This document shows, in pieces, positions 17,778 to 26,198 of a DNA stretch of 64,000 nucleotides. The translations under genes and the position numbers were made by a program. The stretch spans positions 186,001 to 250,000 of the forward strand of contig JAXHOJ010000063.1 in assembly GCA_034519525.1 (NCBI GenBank). Direction: 5' to 3'. The stretch comes from Gemmobacter sp034519525. GTDB taxonomy: Bacteria > Pseudomonadota > Alphaproteobacteria > Rhodobacterales > Rhodobacteraceae. Each line of letters opens with the position of its first letter. Positions within the stretch are counted from its first letter, which is position 1. A model generated the notes under the pieces. That model was given only the letters and a program-made list of their open reading frames with translations, ran no database searches and was not told where the DNA came from.

Positions 17778-18494
17778 ATGTTCGATCACCGTCTTTTTGT
17801 ACCAGGAATCATCGCTCTGGCTGGCCTTCTGACCGGTTGCGGGTCTGTCCCCAAGCAAGCATTCAACGCAGAAGCGTCCCCACACATCAAGCATCTGGCG
17901 GTCACGCAGTACGAGGAACAGAAGGACATCGGCGCGGTTGTGGTGAACCACGCTGGCAACAGCTTCGGGCTGATTGGCATGATGGTGGCTTCTGTCGATC
18001 TGAACAACAAGACGGCCAAACTCACGGCGGCCCTGGACCTTGAGAAAACCCGGCCCACCACCCTGTTTCACAACAAGCTGAATGCTGCCCTGACCGCGCA
18101 GGGCTATGAGCTCATGCCAGTGCCCTTACGACGCGACGATATCGAGCCGGAGATCAAGAACAAGCTGACGGCGATCCAGGGTGCCGACGCCAACCTGCTG
18201 GTGAGGGCCGATGCGAGCTACATGGCGGCCGGCGCGACCTCCGACTACCTGCCTGCGGTCAACGCGCGGGCAGAGGTGTTCGACAGAAAAGAGGGCAAGC
18301 TGCTGTACCGGGAGCTTTACGCCTATGGCTTCAACGGCGCAGCCGCAAAGGACACCGTGACCTTGCCGGCAGCGCCCGAGTGCAAGTTCGCCAACCTGGA
18401 CGCCGTGGTGTCGCAGGCGCCCCTCGCGCGCAAGTGCCTGGTCGACGGTCTTGAAGCCGTGGCGCAAGCCATTGCGGACGATCTCAAGCGCTGA
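17778..18494 (+). CDS. Predicted lipoprotein, unknown function
   Basis: A 238-residue protein starting at ATG 17778 with a strong AAGGAGG ribosome-binding site. The signal ends in a clear lipobox (LLTGC, Cys near residue 22). The mature part has an N-terminal IKHLAVTQYEEQK strand, an Asn/Gly-rich loop (VVNHAGNSFGLIG) and a region like YMAAGATSDYLPAVNARAEVFD. I did not recognise a family. It forms a probable two-gene operon with the next gene (13 bp gap) and interrupts a two-component gene pair on the opposite strand. It may be an envelope-stress or surface protein; that is inference. Confidence 0.7.
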   Translation: MFDHRLFVPGIIALAGLLTGCGSVPKQAFNAEASPHIKHLAVTQYEEQKDIGAVVVNHAGNSFGLIGMMVASVDLNNKTAKLTAALDLEKTRPTTLFHNKLNAALTAQGYELMPVPLRRDDIEPEIKNKLTAIQGADANLLVRADASYMAAGATSDYLPAVNARAEVFDRKEGKLLYRELYAYGFNGAAAKDTVTLPAAPECKFANLDAVVSQAPLARKCLVDGLEAVAQAIADDLKR

Positions 18495-18507
18495 CCGGGG
18501 GTCGGCC

Positions 18508-19116
18508 ATGAGGCTTCTGTCGTTCGCCATGCTGCTGTGCATGGTCGTTCAACCCGCGCGGGCCGACGGACCGGCCGCGCCGGACACCCGTCTGGACATT
18601 TTTCCGACGGCCCCGCGGCAGTCGCTGCCGGCGGAGCAGCAGGGCTTTGATGTCGATGAGAAGATGCCCACCCACGACTTCGGGCATGGGCCACAACCCT
18701 ATCTTTTGATCGAGCTCCCGCCCTTTCAGGCGCCCTACGAGGTGCGCCTGCGCAATGAGATCAGGGAGATAGAGGCGGCTTCGTCGAAGCGGCTCACACG
18801 CCTGGTGCCACACGTCCAGACGCTGAAATCCGACTTCGCGCTGGCCCGCAACTACCCCAGCACGAAACTGAGGGAGCGCAACGGGTCGCAGGAGTTGACG
18901 GTGTTCGTCAACCCCCAGAACCGGGACGAGCGCTTCCTCCTGGTGTACGGCGACATGAAGGCCCGCGCCACCGAATTGCTTCGCTCCGAATCCAAGACGG
19001 TCTTCGTCGGCACGGGGTTTTTCCTGGACGGGGCAGACAACAGGCAGGTTATCCATCCGTTCGAGAAGGGCAGCGTGTTGGTGGAGGTCAAGAACCTCAC
19101 GCCCCCGGCAAAGTAA
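18508..19116 (+). CDS. Secreted protein, unknown function
   Basis: A 202-residue protein from ATG 18508 with a signal peptide of about 19 residues (MVVQPARA, then DGPAAPD). The mature protein is hydrophilic with no membrane helix. It contains PYLLIELPPFQAPYEV and later FVNPQNRDERFLLVYGD. No family was recognised. It is co-directional with the lipoprotein gene 13 bp upstream, suggesting a joint envelope function. Its last 20 bp overlap the 3' end of the opposite-strand histidine kinase gene. Confidence 0.6.
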   Translation: MRLLSFAMLLCMVVQPARADGPAAPDTRLDIFPTAPRQSLPAEQQGFDVDEKMPTHDFGHGPQPYLLIELPPFQAPYEVRLRNEIREIEAASSKRLTRLVPHVQTLKSDFALARNYPSTKLRERNGSQELTVFVNPQNRDERFLLVYGDMKARATELLRSESKTVFVGTGFFLDGADNRQVIHPFEKGSVLVEVKNLTPPAK

Positions 19117-21100
19117 AGCGAAACATCATGCCGCGCGGCTGCGCCGGCTCGTGGGTCAGGGCGCCGCCGTGCTGCTCGATCACGGTGCGGCACAGCGAGA
19201 GGCCCAGGCCCATGCCCTCGGCCTTGGTGGTGAAGAAGGGGGTGAACAACTTGTCGCGCACCTCGTCGCTCAGGCCTCGCCCGTGGTCGGTGACGGCGAA
19301 CTCGACCCAGACCTTGCGCGGCGGGTCGTCTGTGCCCGAGTGCAGGCGCGACTGCCCGACCGACAGCGTGAGCACCCGCCACCCCGAGGCCTGGGGCGGG
19401 TCGCCTTCGGGCATGGCCTGCATGCCGTTGCGCGCGAGGTTGAGCAGCACCTGCTCGATCATGGTGCGGTCGCACAGCACCTCGGAGCAGCCGGGCGCGA
19501 TGTGGGTGCGGACGCGAATGCCCAGCTTCTTGGCCTGCAGCGACAGCAGCGGCATGATGGCCTCGACCAGGCGTTCGGGTGCTACCGCCTCGCGCACCTG
19601 TTCGCGCCGACGCACGAAGTCGGCCACGCTCTTGATCACGCGGCCGGCGCGCTCGGCCTGCTGTGCCACGCGCTGCATCGCCTGGCGCAGCAGCTCGGGC
19701 GTGTCGGGGCCGGCGCCGTCGTCGAGCAGGTTGAGCGTGCCAGTGGCATAGCTCGATATGGCCGCCAGCGGCTGGTTGAGTTCGTGGCTGAGCAGCGAGG
19801 CCATCTCGCCCACAGTGGCCAGGCGCGCGGTCGCCTGCAGCCGCTCCAGCGAGGCGCGATTGAGCTCTTCGACGCGGCGCTGTTCGCTCATGTCGAGAAT
19901 GGCGCTCATGAAGCCGGTCTGCGTGCCCTGCGCGTCGATCAGCGGTGCCTCGATGATGAGCACCGGAAATCGCGTGCCGTCCTTGCGCTGGAACTCCGAC
20001 TCGTAGCCCTCGCGCGGCAGGATCTGGCCGGCCAGGCGCACGGCCTGGCGCTGCTGGTATTCGTCGACCAGCTCGGGCGGCCACCAGGGCGCGGGCAGGC
20101 CGGTGCCGATCAGCTCGCTGGCCGGGAAACCCACCATCTGGCAGAAGGCCGGGTTGACATAGGTGACGCGCCCCTGCATGTCGCGCGCACGCAGCCCGGT
20201 GACCAGCGAGTTCTCCATCGCCTTGCGAAAAGCCAGCGCCTGGGCCACCTCGGTCTCGGCGCGCTGGCGCAGCCGCATGTCGCGCCCCAGCAGGACCAGC
20301 ACCGCCAGCAGCGCCAGCGACAGCGCCCCCACGACGGCGGTCAGCACGTTGGGAAACAGGCCGGCGACCCGGCGCGGGCTCTCCAGCCGCAGCATCAGCG
20401 TGTGGCCCGGAAGGTCCAGCAGCGTGGTCGCGATCTGCGGGCTGCGGCTGCCGGGCACGGTGCTGTGCAGCGCCAGCCGCGTACCGTCGACCTCGGTGAA
20501 GGCCAGGCCGCGGTTGCGCAGCAGCGCATGGTTGGTCAGCTCCGAGAGCATGCCGGGCAGGGCGTAGGTCGCGACCAGATAGCCCTCGGCGCTGCCGGCG
20601 CGCACCACCGGCAGGCACATCTCCATCAGCTCCATTCCCAGGCCGCTGCTCATGGGCCAGAAATAGCTCGGCGAGAACGACGGGCCGGAGAGCCGGCGCG
20701 CGTTTTCACAGGCCTGGCGCACATCGGGCGCCGCCTGCGCGCGGGCCAGCTGGCCGTACAGATCGGGGACGAAGCTTGAATCACGGTGCGCGAGGACCCG
20801 AAGGTTCAGATCGCGCCACTCCAGCCGCACCAGCTCGCGGTGCTGGGCCAGCAGCTCGGCGGCCGGGTCCTGCCAGGAGCCGACGCTGGGGGCGATGCTG
20901 TGCAGCGCCTGAAGGGTCTGCACATTGCGCACCAGGCCGCTGCGGATATCGCTGACCAGCGCCGCGGCGTCGCGTTCGAGCGCTTCCTGGTCGCGCGCCT
21001 CTTCGTACTCGGCCGCCAGGAACACCAGCACGCCCAGCAGCAGCACCACCAGCAGCAGCAGCGCGCCCCAGAGCAGCCAGCGCCGCGGTGGTCGCTTCAT
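19097..21100 (-). CDS. PAS-domain sensor histidine kinase, DctS/FixL-like
   Basis: A 667-residue membrane kinase. The ATG at 21100 (MKRPPRRWLLW) is five bases from the stop of the amidase gene. Membrane helix 1 is at about 8-30, a periplasmic sensor region at about 35-255, and helix 2 at about 258-280. A PAS domain at about 305-420 has VTYVNPAFCQMVGF. The phosphoacceptor His is near residue 437 in LLSHELNQPLAAI, and the ATPase G-box GMGLGLSLCRTV is near residue 630. The HELNQPLAAI box is typical of DctS/DctB/FixL kinases that pair with FixJ-type regulators, and such a regulator lies at 17023-17661. The gene is probably co-transcribed with yhdP and the amidase. Confidence 0.92.
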   Translation of the reverse strand: MKRPPRRWLLWGALLLLVVLLLGVLVFLAAEYEEARDQEALERDAAALVSDIRSGLVRNVQTLQALHSIAPSVGSWQDPAAELLAQHRELVRLEWRDLNLRVLAHRDSSFVPDLYGQLARAQAAPDVRQACENARRLSGPSFSPSYFWPMSSGLGMELMEMCLPVVRAGSAEGYLVATYALPGMLSELTNHALLRNRGLAFTEVDGTRLALHSTVPGSRSPQIATTLLDLPGHTLMLRLESPRRVAGLFPNVLTAVVGALSLALLAVLVLLGRDMRLRQRAETEVAQALAFRKAMENSLVTGLRARDMQGRVTYVNPAFCQMVGFPASELIGTGLPAPWWPPELVDEYQQRQAVRLAGQILPREGYESEFQRKDGTRFPVLIIEAPLIDAQGTQTGFMSAILDMSEQRRVEELNRASLERLQATARLATVGEMASLLSHELNQPLAAISSYATGTLNLLDDGAGPDTPELLRQAMQRVAQQAERAGRVIKSVADFVRRREQVREAVAPERLVEAIMPLLSLQAKKLGIRVRTHIAPGCSEVLCDRTMIEQVLLNLARNGMQAMPEGDPPQASGWRVLTLSVGQSRLHSGTDDPPRKVWVEFAVTDHGRGLSDEVRDKLFTPFFTTKAEGMGLGLSLCRTVIEQHGGALTHEPAQPRGMMFRFTLPGA

Positions 21101-21104
21101 CGGT

Positions 21105-21911
21105 TCACAGTCTGCGATGCTGCAGCGACGGAAGCTGCTCGCGCACGCCACGCAGCTGTTCAAGGTCGATATCGGCCAGCACCACGCCCGGGCCTTCGGC
21201 CTGCATCGCCAGCACCTGGCCCCAGGGGTCGATCACCATGCTGTGCCCCCAGGTGCGGCGGCCGTTCTCGTGCACACCGCCTTGTGCGCTGGCGATCACA
21301 AAGGCCTGGTTCTCGATCGCACGCGCCCGCAGCAGCACCTCCCAGTGGGCCTGGCCGGTGGTGTGGGTGAAGGCGGCCGGCACCAGCAGCAGGTCGGCGG
21401 CGAGCATGCGATACAGCTCGCCGAAGCGCAGGTCGTAGCAGACGCTCATGCCCACACGCCAGTGCTCGCCGTGGCGGGTCGGGAAGTCGAACACGGTCGG
21501 CGTCTCGCCGGCCCGCAGCACGGTGGCTTCGTCGTAGGCCTCGCGCCCGTTGTCGTAGCGAAACAGATGGATCTTGTCGTAGCGGGTGATGCAGTGGCCC
21601 TTGTGGTCGTAGACCAGCGAGGCGTTGGCGGCGTGCGCCGGGTCGTCGGTCGCCATCGGCAGGGTGCCGCCGACCACCCACATCTTGAGTTCGCGCGCCG
21701 CGTCTGAGAGGAAATCCTGCACCGTGCCCAGGCCGGGCTGCTCGGCCAGCAGCAGTTTGTCGGCGTCCTGCTGGCCCATGAAGCAGAAGTACTCGGGCAG
21801 CACGGCGAGTTCGGCACCGCTGCGGGCGGCCTGGTCCAGCAGGGCGCGCGCGGCGCTGAGGTTGGCGTCCAGGCTGATGCCCGAGACCATCTGGATGGCG
21901 GCGACTTTCAT
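21105..21911 (-). CDS. Carbon-nitrogen hydrolase (Nit/deaminated-glutathione amidase type)
   Basis: A 268-residue nitrilase-superfamily amidase. The Glu-Lys-Cys triad is visible: Glu in AVLPEYFC near 40, Lys in RYDKIHLF near 113, Cys in MSVCYDLRFGELYR near 156. The VCYDLRF and QAFVIASAQGG motifs place it with the Nit1/Nit2 branch, which repairs deaminated glutathione or hydrolyses omega-amides. Length is normal. It sits between yhdP (46 bp upstream) and the histidine kinase (4 bp downstream), an arrangement that suggests one transcript. The precise substrate is not determinable here. Confidence 0.92.
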   Translation of the reverse strand: MKVAAIQMVSGISLDANLSAARALLDQAARSGAELAVLPEYFCFMGQQDADKLLLAEQPGLGTVQDFLSDAARELKMWVVGGTLPMATDDPAHAANASLVYDHKGHCITRYDKIHLFRYDNGREAYDEATVLRAGETPTVFDFPTRHGEHWRVGMSVCYDLRFGELYRMLAADLLLVPAAFTHTTGQAHWEVLLRARAIENQAFVIASAQGGVHENGRRTWGHSMVIDPWGQVLAMQAEGPGVVLADIDLEQLRGVREQLPSLQHRRL

Positions 21912-21957
21912 GGGTTCTCCTTCGCGCGCCGCGCGGGCGCGGCGCAGAGCCCGCAGC

Positions 21958-24900
21958 TTACTTCACTGACGGCACCGCCGTTGCGGGCGGGGCCGGGCTG
22001 GCGGGCTCTTTTGCGGGTTTGGGCTGATCGACTTTTTCGACCTTGGGGTCGGCCCAGCTGCCACTGATGTGGAACTGCTGGGTGGTGGCGGACTGCAGCG
22101 GCTCACGCAGCAGGTACTGCGCCAGGAAGGTGCCCAGGCCGATGGCAGGGTTGATGGCGGTGGCGATCAGCGAGGCGGTGCCGGCATTGATCTCGGGCAC
22201 CACCACCACGCGCAGGTCTTGCTGCTCGCGCGCGATGTCGGCGCTGCCTTCCATCAGCACCGCGGCATTGACGCCCTTCATCTGCAGGTTGTTGGTGGTC
22301 GCCACGCCTTGCTCGATCTTCGCGTCGCCGCGCACGAAGTCGAAGGCGAAACCCTCGGAAAACACGTCGCGAAAGTCCAGCGTGAGTCGCCTTGGCAGCG
22401 CCTGCAGGCTGAGCACGCCCAGCAGCTTGGCCGCGCCGGGCTCGACCTTGAGGAACTGGCCGGACTCGAAGCTGGCCGCCATCTCGCCCGACAGACTGGG
22501 GTAGTCCAGCGCCAGCGGCGAGCCCTTCCAGGCGATGTTGCCTTCGATGTGGCCCTTGCCGCCGCGCACCACGTCGACCTTGCCGAAGCGCGCCAGCAGC
22601 TTGCCGGAGTCGTCGACGTCGAGCCGGAAATCGAGGTGCATGCGGCGCGGGCCGCCGTCGCTGTCGCTGGTGGCCCAGGTGCCGCTGCCGATCAGACGTG
22701 CCTCGGGCACGCGCACGTTGAGCTTGTTCAACCGCCATTCGCGGTTGCGCCCGGTGCCGCGATTGACCGCCTGGATGTCGACCAGGCCGAGCTGCCGCCC
22801 CGAGAGCTCCAGGTTCTCGACCGTGATGTCCAGGGCCGGCACGCTGCTGGGCTGCTGCAGCAGCTGCTCGACATCGGCCGCCGCGCTGGGCGCCAGCGTC
22901 AGCTGGGCCAGCCGGGCGTAGACGCTGCCGGCGTGGCTGGCCGTGGGCTGGCGGTATTCGATGTAGCCGTTGAGCTCGTCGGCGTCGACGTTGACGCGCC
23001 ACTGCGTGCCCTCGCGCGAGCCACCGAGCACGACATCGTTGAAGTTGCGCCCATCGACCGTGACCTGACCCGCCCGCACCGCGAGCACAGTCGGCAGGTA
23101 GCCCAGGCTGGCGTTGGCGCTGGTCGCCGGCGTGGCGGCGGAGACGGCGCCGCGCACGTCCACACCGCTGGCCTCGCCAAACACCCGCTCCCAGGCGTCA
23201 ACATCAACGCGGTTGAAGCGCAGGTTGGCCAACACGCCTTGCGCCGGCACAGGCGCCGCCTCGCCAGACTGCAGCCCCACGGCCAGGCTGCCGCGCAGCA
23301 CCCGGGGCTCGGTCTCGGTGACGTCGCGCTCATAGTGCAGCGACAGCAGGGGCAGCGCCACCGGCCCGACCTCGACCACGAGCCGGTCGGTGCGCGCAAC
23401 TTCGTCCTCGCTCTCTCCGGCCACCGTCAGCACGCTGTTGTCGTAACGCAGCGGCAGGCTGTCTTCGGCTCGCTTGGACAGCGGCGCCGGCAGGTTCACG
23501 GCCATGCCCTGCAGGCTGGTCGTCACGCTGATTTCCGGCGCGCCGCCCCGGAACCCCAGGCGCGCGCTGTAGGCGGCGCTGCCGCTGGCTTTGGCGAACA
23601 GGCGCGAGACAAAGCCCAGGTCGCCGTCGCGCAGGCCGTCGGCGCTGGCGCTGCCCTGGCCGCGAAACTCGACCCGCGAGGGGCTGCGCGCATCGGCCGG
23701 CTGCATGCCGCCCTCGAGCGCGATGTCCCCGCCGTACAGGTGGGCGCTCGCACCCTGCAGCCGGAAGCCGGTTTCGGTGAAGCTGATGCTGCCGCTGCTG
23801 CGTTCGAGCAGGGGCGAGTCGGGCGTGATGCGCAGGTCGTTGCCTGACAGCGCGACCTGGCCCTGGAGCGAGAAGGCGTCGGTGTTCTGCAGGGGCAGCT
23901 GCAGCTTGAAGCCGATACCCGCCTGGCCGGTGGCGGTGGTGCGGGCCAGCGCGTTGCCCAGCAGGCCATTGACCGGCGAGCCCTGCACGAAGCCCAGCAC
24001 CTCGCTGGCCGGACCCTGCGCCTTGGCCGACACCTCCAGCCGGGGCTGTCGCATCAGGTCGGCCACGACCACCTCACCCTCGCTCAGCCGCACGCGCGGC
24101 TGCCCCTCGACACCACCGGCCAGACCGGTCAGGCGCAAGGAGGCGCGGTCGAGCACCAGTTGCCCGTCGACGCCCTTGAGGGGCGGCCAGGCCGGCTCGC
24201 CCGACGACTGCAGGTAGACCGGCAGGTAGGCGAAATCCAGCCCCTTGAGCGCGGCCGTGATGCGGAACTCACCATCGGCCCTGGCCTCGTGAAACGGCAG
24301 ATCCCACAGGTCGCCCCGCACCCGGAACGTCACCTTGTCGGAGCTGCCGCCGCGCACCGCCTCTTGCACATAGCGGCGGGCGTCGGCGCTGACCGACAGC
24401 GGCATGTAGCGGTGCACCTGGCTCGCGTTGGCGCGACTGAGGCTGGCGTCCAGATCGAGCACGCCAGGGAAACGCGATCTGGACCGGCTGCGGGCCGGGT
24501 CGGCGCTGACCCAGTGGGCGCGCGCGGTGCCGGTGGCGTCGGCGTTGGTCATGCGCACGTTGTCCAGCCAGGCCTCGACCTGCTCGCCCTTGAGCGTCCA
24601 GCGCGCGTCGGCCTGGAGGCTGGCCAGCGGGATCGCAGGCTGTTCGAACATGCCCGGCAGCTCGATCGCGCCATCGGTGATCGCCAGGCGCGCCGAGCCA
24701 CCGTGCTGGTTGAGGTCGAAATCCGCGTTGGCGTTGGTCACGCCCGGCCGGCCCGCCACCGGGTAGGGGCCGAAGGCCGACATCTGGCCACTGGGCTGGC
24801 CGGCCAGCGTCAGACCGACCGCGCGGCCCTTGGCCTGGTAGGCGGTGACCGGCGGCGGAACGGACGCGGGCTGGCCCGCCACGGCGGGTGCGACGGGGGG

Positions 24901-26184
24901 CCCTTGCCAGCGGGCGGTGAAGGCCTCGATCCGGCCCGCCGGTTTGAGGCTGTCGAGCAGCTGGCGGCTGGTCTCGGGCAGCGGCACGCGGGTGGCCAGG
25001 GCGGCGAGCGCGGCCAGCTCGATGCGGTCGGCGTCCACCGTGGTCGAGCGGGTGCGGCTGGAAAGGCCGTTGTCGTGGCGCAGCTGCGCCTTGGCGCCGG
25101 CCCAGTCCAGACCATCGCGGGTGCGGAAGCTGAGGTTGTCAGTCGAGATCTCAAACCCCTGTGCGCTCCAGCGCGCGGCCAGCCGCCCGTCGATGCGATC
25201 CAGCGCCAGCTCGGGCAGCCGGGCGCCCAGGCGCGTGGCCACGTCCCGGAGTCCGAGGTCGGCGGTCACGCCGGCGAGCTGTCCGCGCTCCAGATCGCCC
25301 CAGGCGCGCAGGCGGCCGCGGCCACCGATCACCTCGACCCCCCATTCGCTGAGATCGACATAGGCCTTCAGCCGCGACACATCGACCGCCGGAAAATCGG
25401 CGTAGAGCTCACCGCTCCAGTTGTGCCACTGGGCCTTGCCGGTCGGCGGCGACCCAAGGTCGATCAGCGGTTCGCGCAGGGTAGCCATCAGGCTGAACGG
25501 CTGGCCCCACTCGGCTGGCGGGCTCGCGTCCAGCCGCAGCAGGTGGCTGCGCAGGCCGTTGCGGGCCACGAAGTTCAGTGCCGACAGCGCCAGCGGTGGC
25601 TGGCCGCGCAGCTCGTCGGTCCAGCGCACGGTGCCGTTCTGGATCACGAACTCGGTCTGGGAGAAGAACCAGTCGGCGGCGCGGCCACCACCGCCCTGAT
25701 CGCCAGAGAGGTCCAGGCCCGCAACCTCGATACGGCCCTTGGGGGTGCGCCGGACGTCCAGCACCGGCGCGTCGATCAGCAGCTGTTCGAAGCCCAGGCG
25801 CCAGAGCGAGGTCACCGACACCGCAGCGCGCACGCGCGGCAGCCGCAGCGCCTCGCGCCCGGCCGGATCGAACAGGCTCACGTCGCTCAACGCCAGCGCC
25901 GGCACCAGGCGCAACAGATAGCCGGCCTGCGAACCCGTCTCGCCGACCGACTCGGCGTGGATCGCCCCGACCTTGACCGGTACCCCTACAGCCGCGCTGG
26001 CCCAGCGCTCCAGGTCGGGGCGCCACTCGTCGATTCGCGGCACAATCCAGAGATGCAAGGCTCCCAGGGTCAGGGCGAAGAGCCCCCAGACCAAGAGCAC
26101 TACCCACAGCAGCAGCCGTGTGATCGCCGAATAGGTTTTCTGGGTTCTGGAGACAGGGGCGACTGAGGCCGGGCTTTGATTCAT
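21958..26184 (-). CDS. yhdP: YhdP family AsmA-like protein
   Basis: A very large (1408-residue) envelope protein of the AsmA/TamB-like bridge family, thought to move phospholipids between inner and outer membranes. An N-terminal membrane helix (about 27-50) is followed by about 1300 residues of repeated beta-strand pattern. A C-terminal AsmA-like domain contains LDYPSLSGEMAASFESGQF and ATAINPAIGLGTFLAQYLL, typical of TIGR02099/YhdP. The C-terminal tail is Pro/Ala/Lys-rich. ATG 26184 and a GTG two codons earlier are both possible starts. The gene is divergent from glnE with only 14 bp between the ATGs. Confidence 0.93.
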   Translation of the reverse strand: MNQSPASVAPVSRTQKTYSAITRLLLWVVLLVWGLFALTLGALHLWIVPRIDEWRPDLERWASAAVGVPVKVGAIHAESVGETGSQAGYLLRLVPALALSDVSLFDPAGREALRLPRVRAAVSVTSLWRLGFEQLLIDAPVLDVRRTPKGRIEVAGLDLSGDQGGGGRAADWFFSQTEFVIQNGTVRWTDELRGQPPLALSALNFVARNGLRSHLLRLDASPPAEWGQPFSLMATLREPLIDLGSPPTGKAQWHNWSGELYADFPAVDVSRLKAYVDLSEWGVEVIGGRGRLRAWGDLERGQLAGVTADLGLRDVATRLGARLPELALDRIDGRLAARWSAQGFEISTDNLSFRTRDGLDWAGAKAQLRHDNGLSSRTRSTTVDADRIELAALAALATRVPLPETSRQLLDSLKPAGRIEAFTARWQGPPVAPAVAGQPASVPPPVTAYQAKGRAVGLTLAGQPSGQMSAFGPYPVAGRPGVTNANADFDLNQHGGSARLAITDGAIELPGMFEQPAIPLASLQADARWTLKGEQVEAWLDNVRMTNADATGTARAHWVSADPARSRSRSRFPGVLDLDASLSRANASQVHRYMPLSVSADARRYVQEAVRGGSSDKVTFRVRGDLWDLPFHEARADGEFRITAALKGLDFAYLPVYLQSSGEPAWPPLKGVDGQLVLDRASLRLTGLAGGVEGQPRVRLSEGEVVVADLMRQPRLEVSAKAQGPASEVLGFVQGSPVNGLLGNALARTTATGQAGIGFKLQLPLQNTDAFSLQGQVALSGNDLRITPDSPLLERSSGSISFTETGFRLQGASAHLYGGDIALEGGMQPADARSPSRVEFRGQGSASADGLRDGDLGFVSRLFAKASGSAAYSARLGFRGGAPEISVTTSLQGMAVNLPAPLSKRAEDSLPLRYDNSVLTVAGESEDEVARTDRLVVEVGPVALPLLSLHYERDVTETEPRVLRGSLAVGLQSGEAAPVPAQGVLANLRFNRVDVDAWERVFGEASGVDVRGAVSAATPATSANASLGYLPTVLAVRAGQVTVDGRNFNDVVLGGSREGTQWRVNVDADELNGYIEYRQPTASHAGSVYARLAQLTLAPSAAADVEQLLQQPSSVPALDITVENLELSGRQLGLVDIQAVNRGTGRNREWRLNKLNVRVPEARLIGSGTWATSDSDGGPRRMHLDFRLDVDDSGKLLARFGKVDVVRGGKGHIEGNIAWKGSPLALDYPSLSGEMAASFESGQFLKVEPGAAKLLGVLSLQALPRRLTLDFRDVFSEGFAFDFVRGDAKIEQGVATTNNLQMKGVNAAVLMEGSADIAREQQDLRVVVVPEINAGTASLIATAINPAIGLGTFLAQYLLREPLQSATTQQFHISGSWADPKVEKVDQPKPAKEPASPAPPATAVPSVK

Positions 26185-26198
26185 ATCCACTGCAAATT

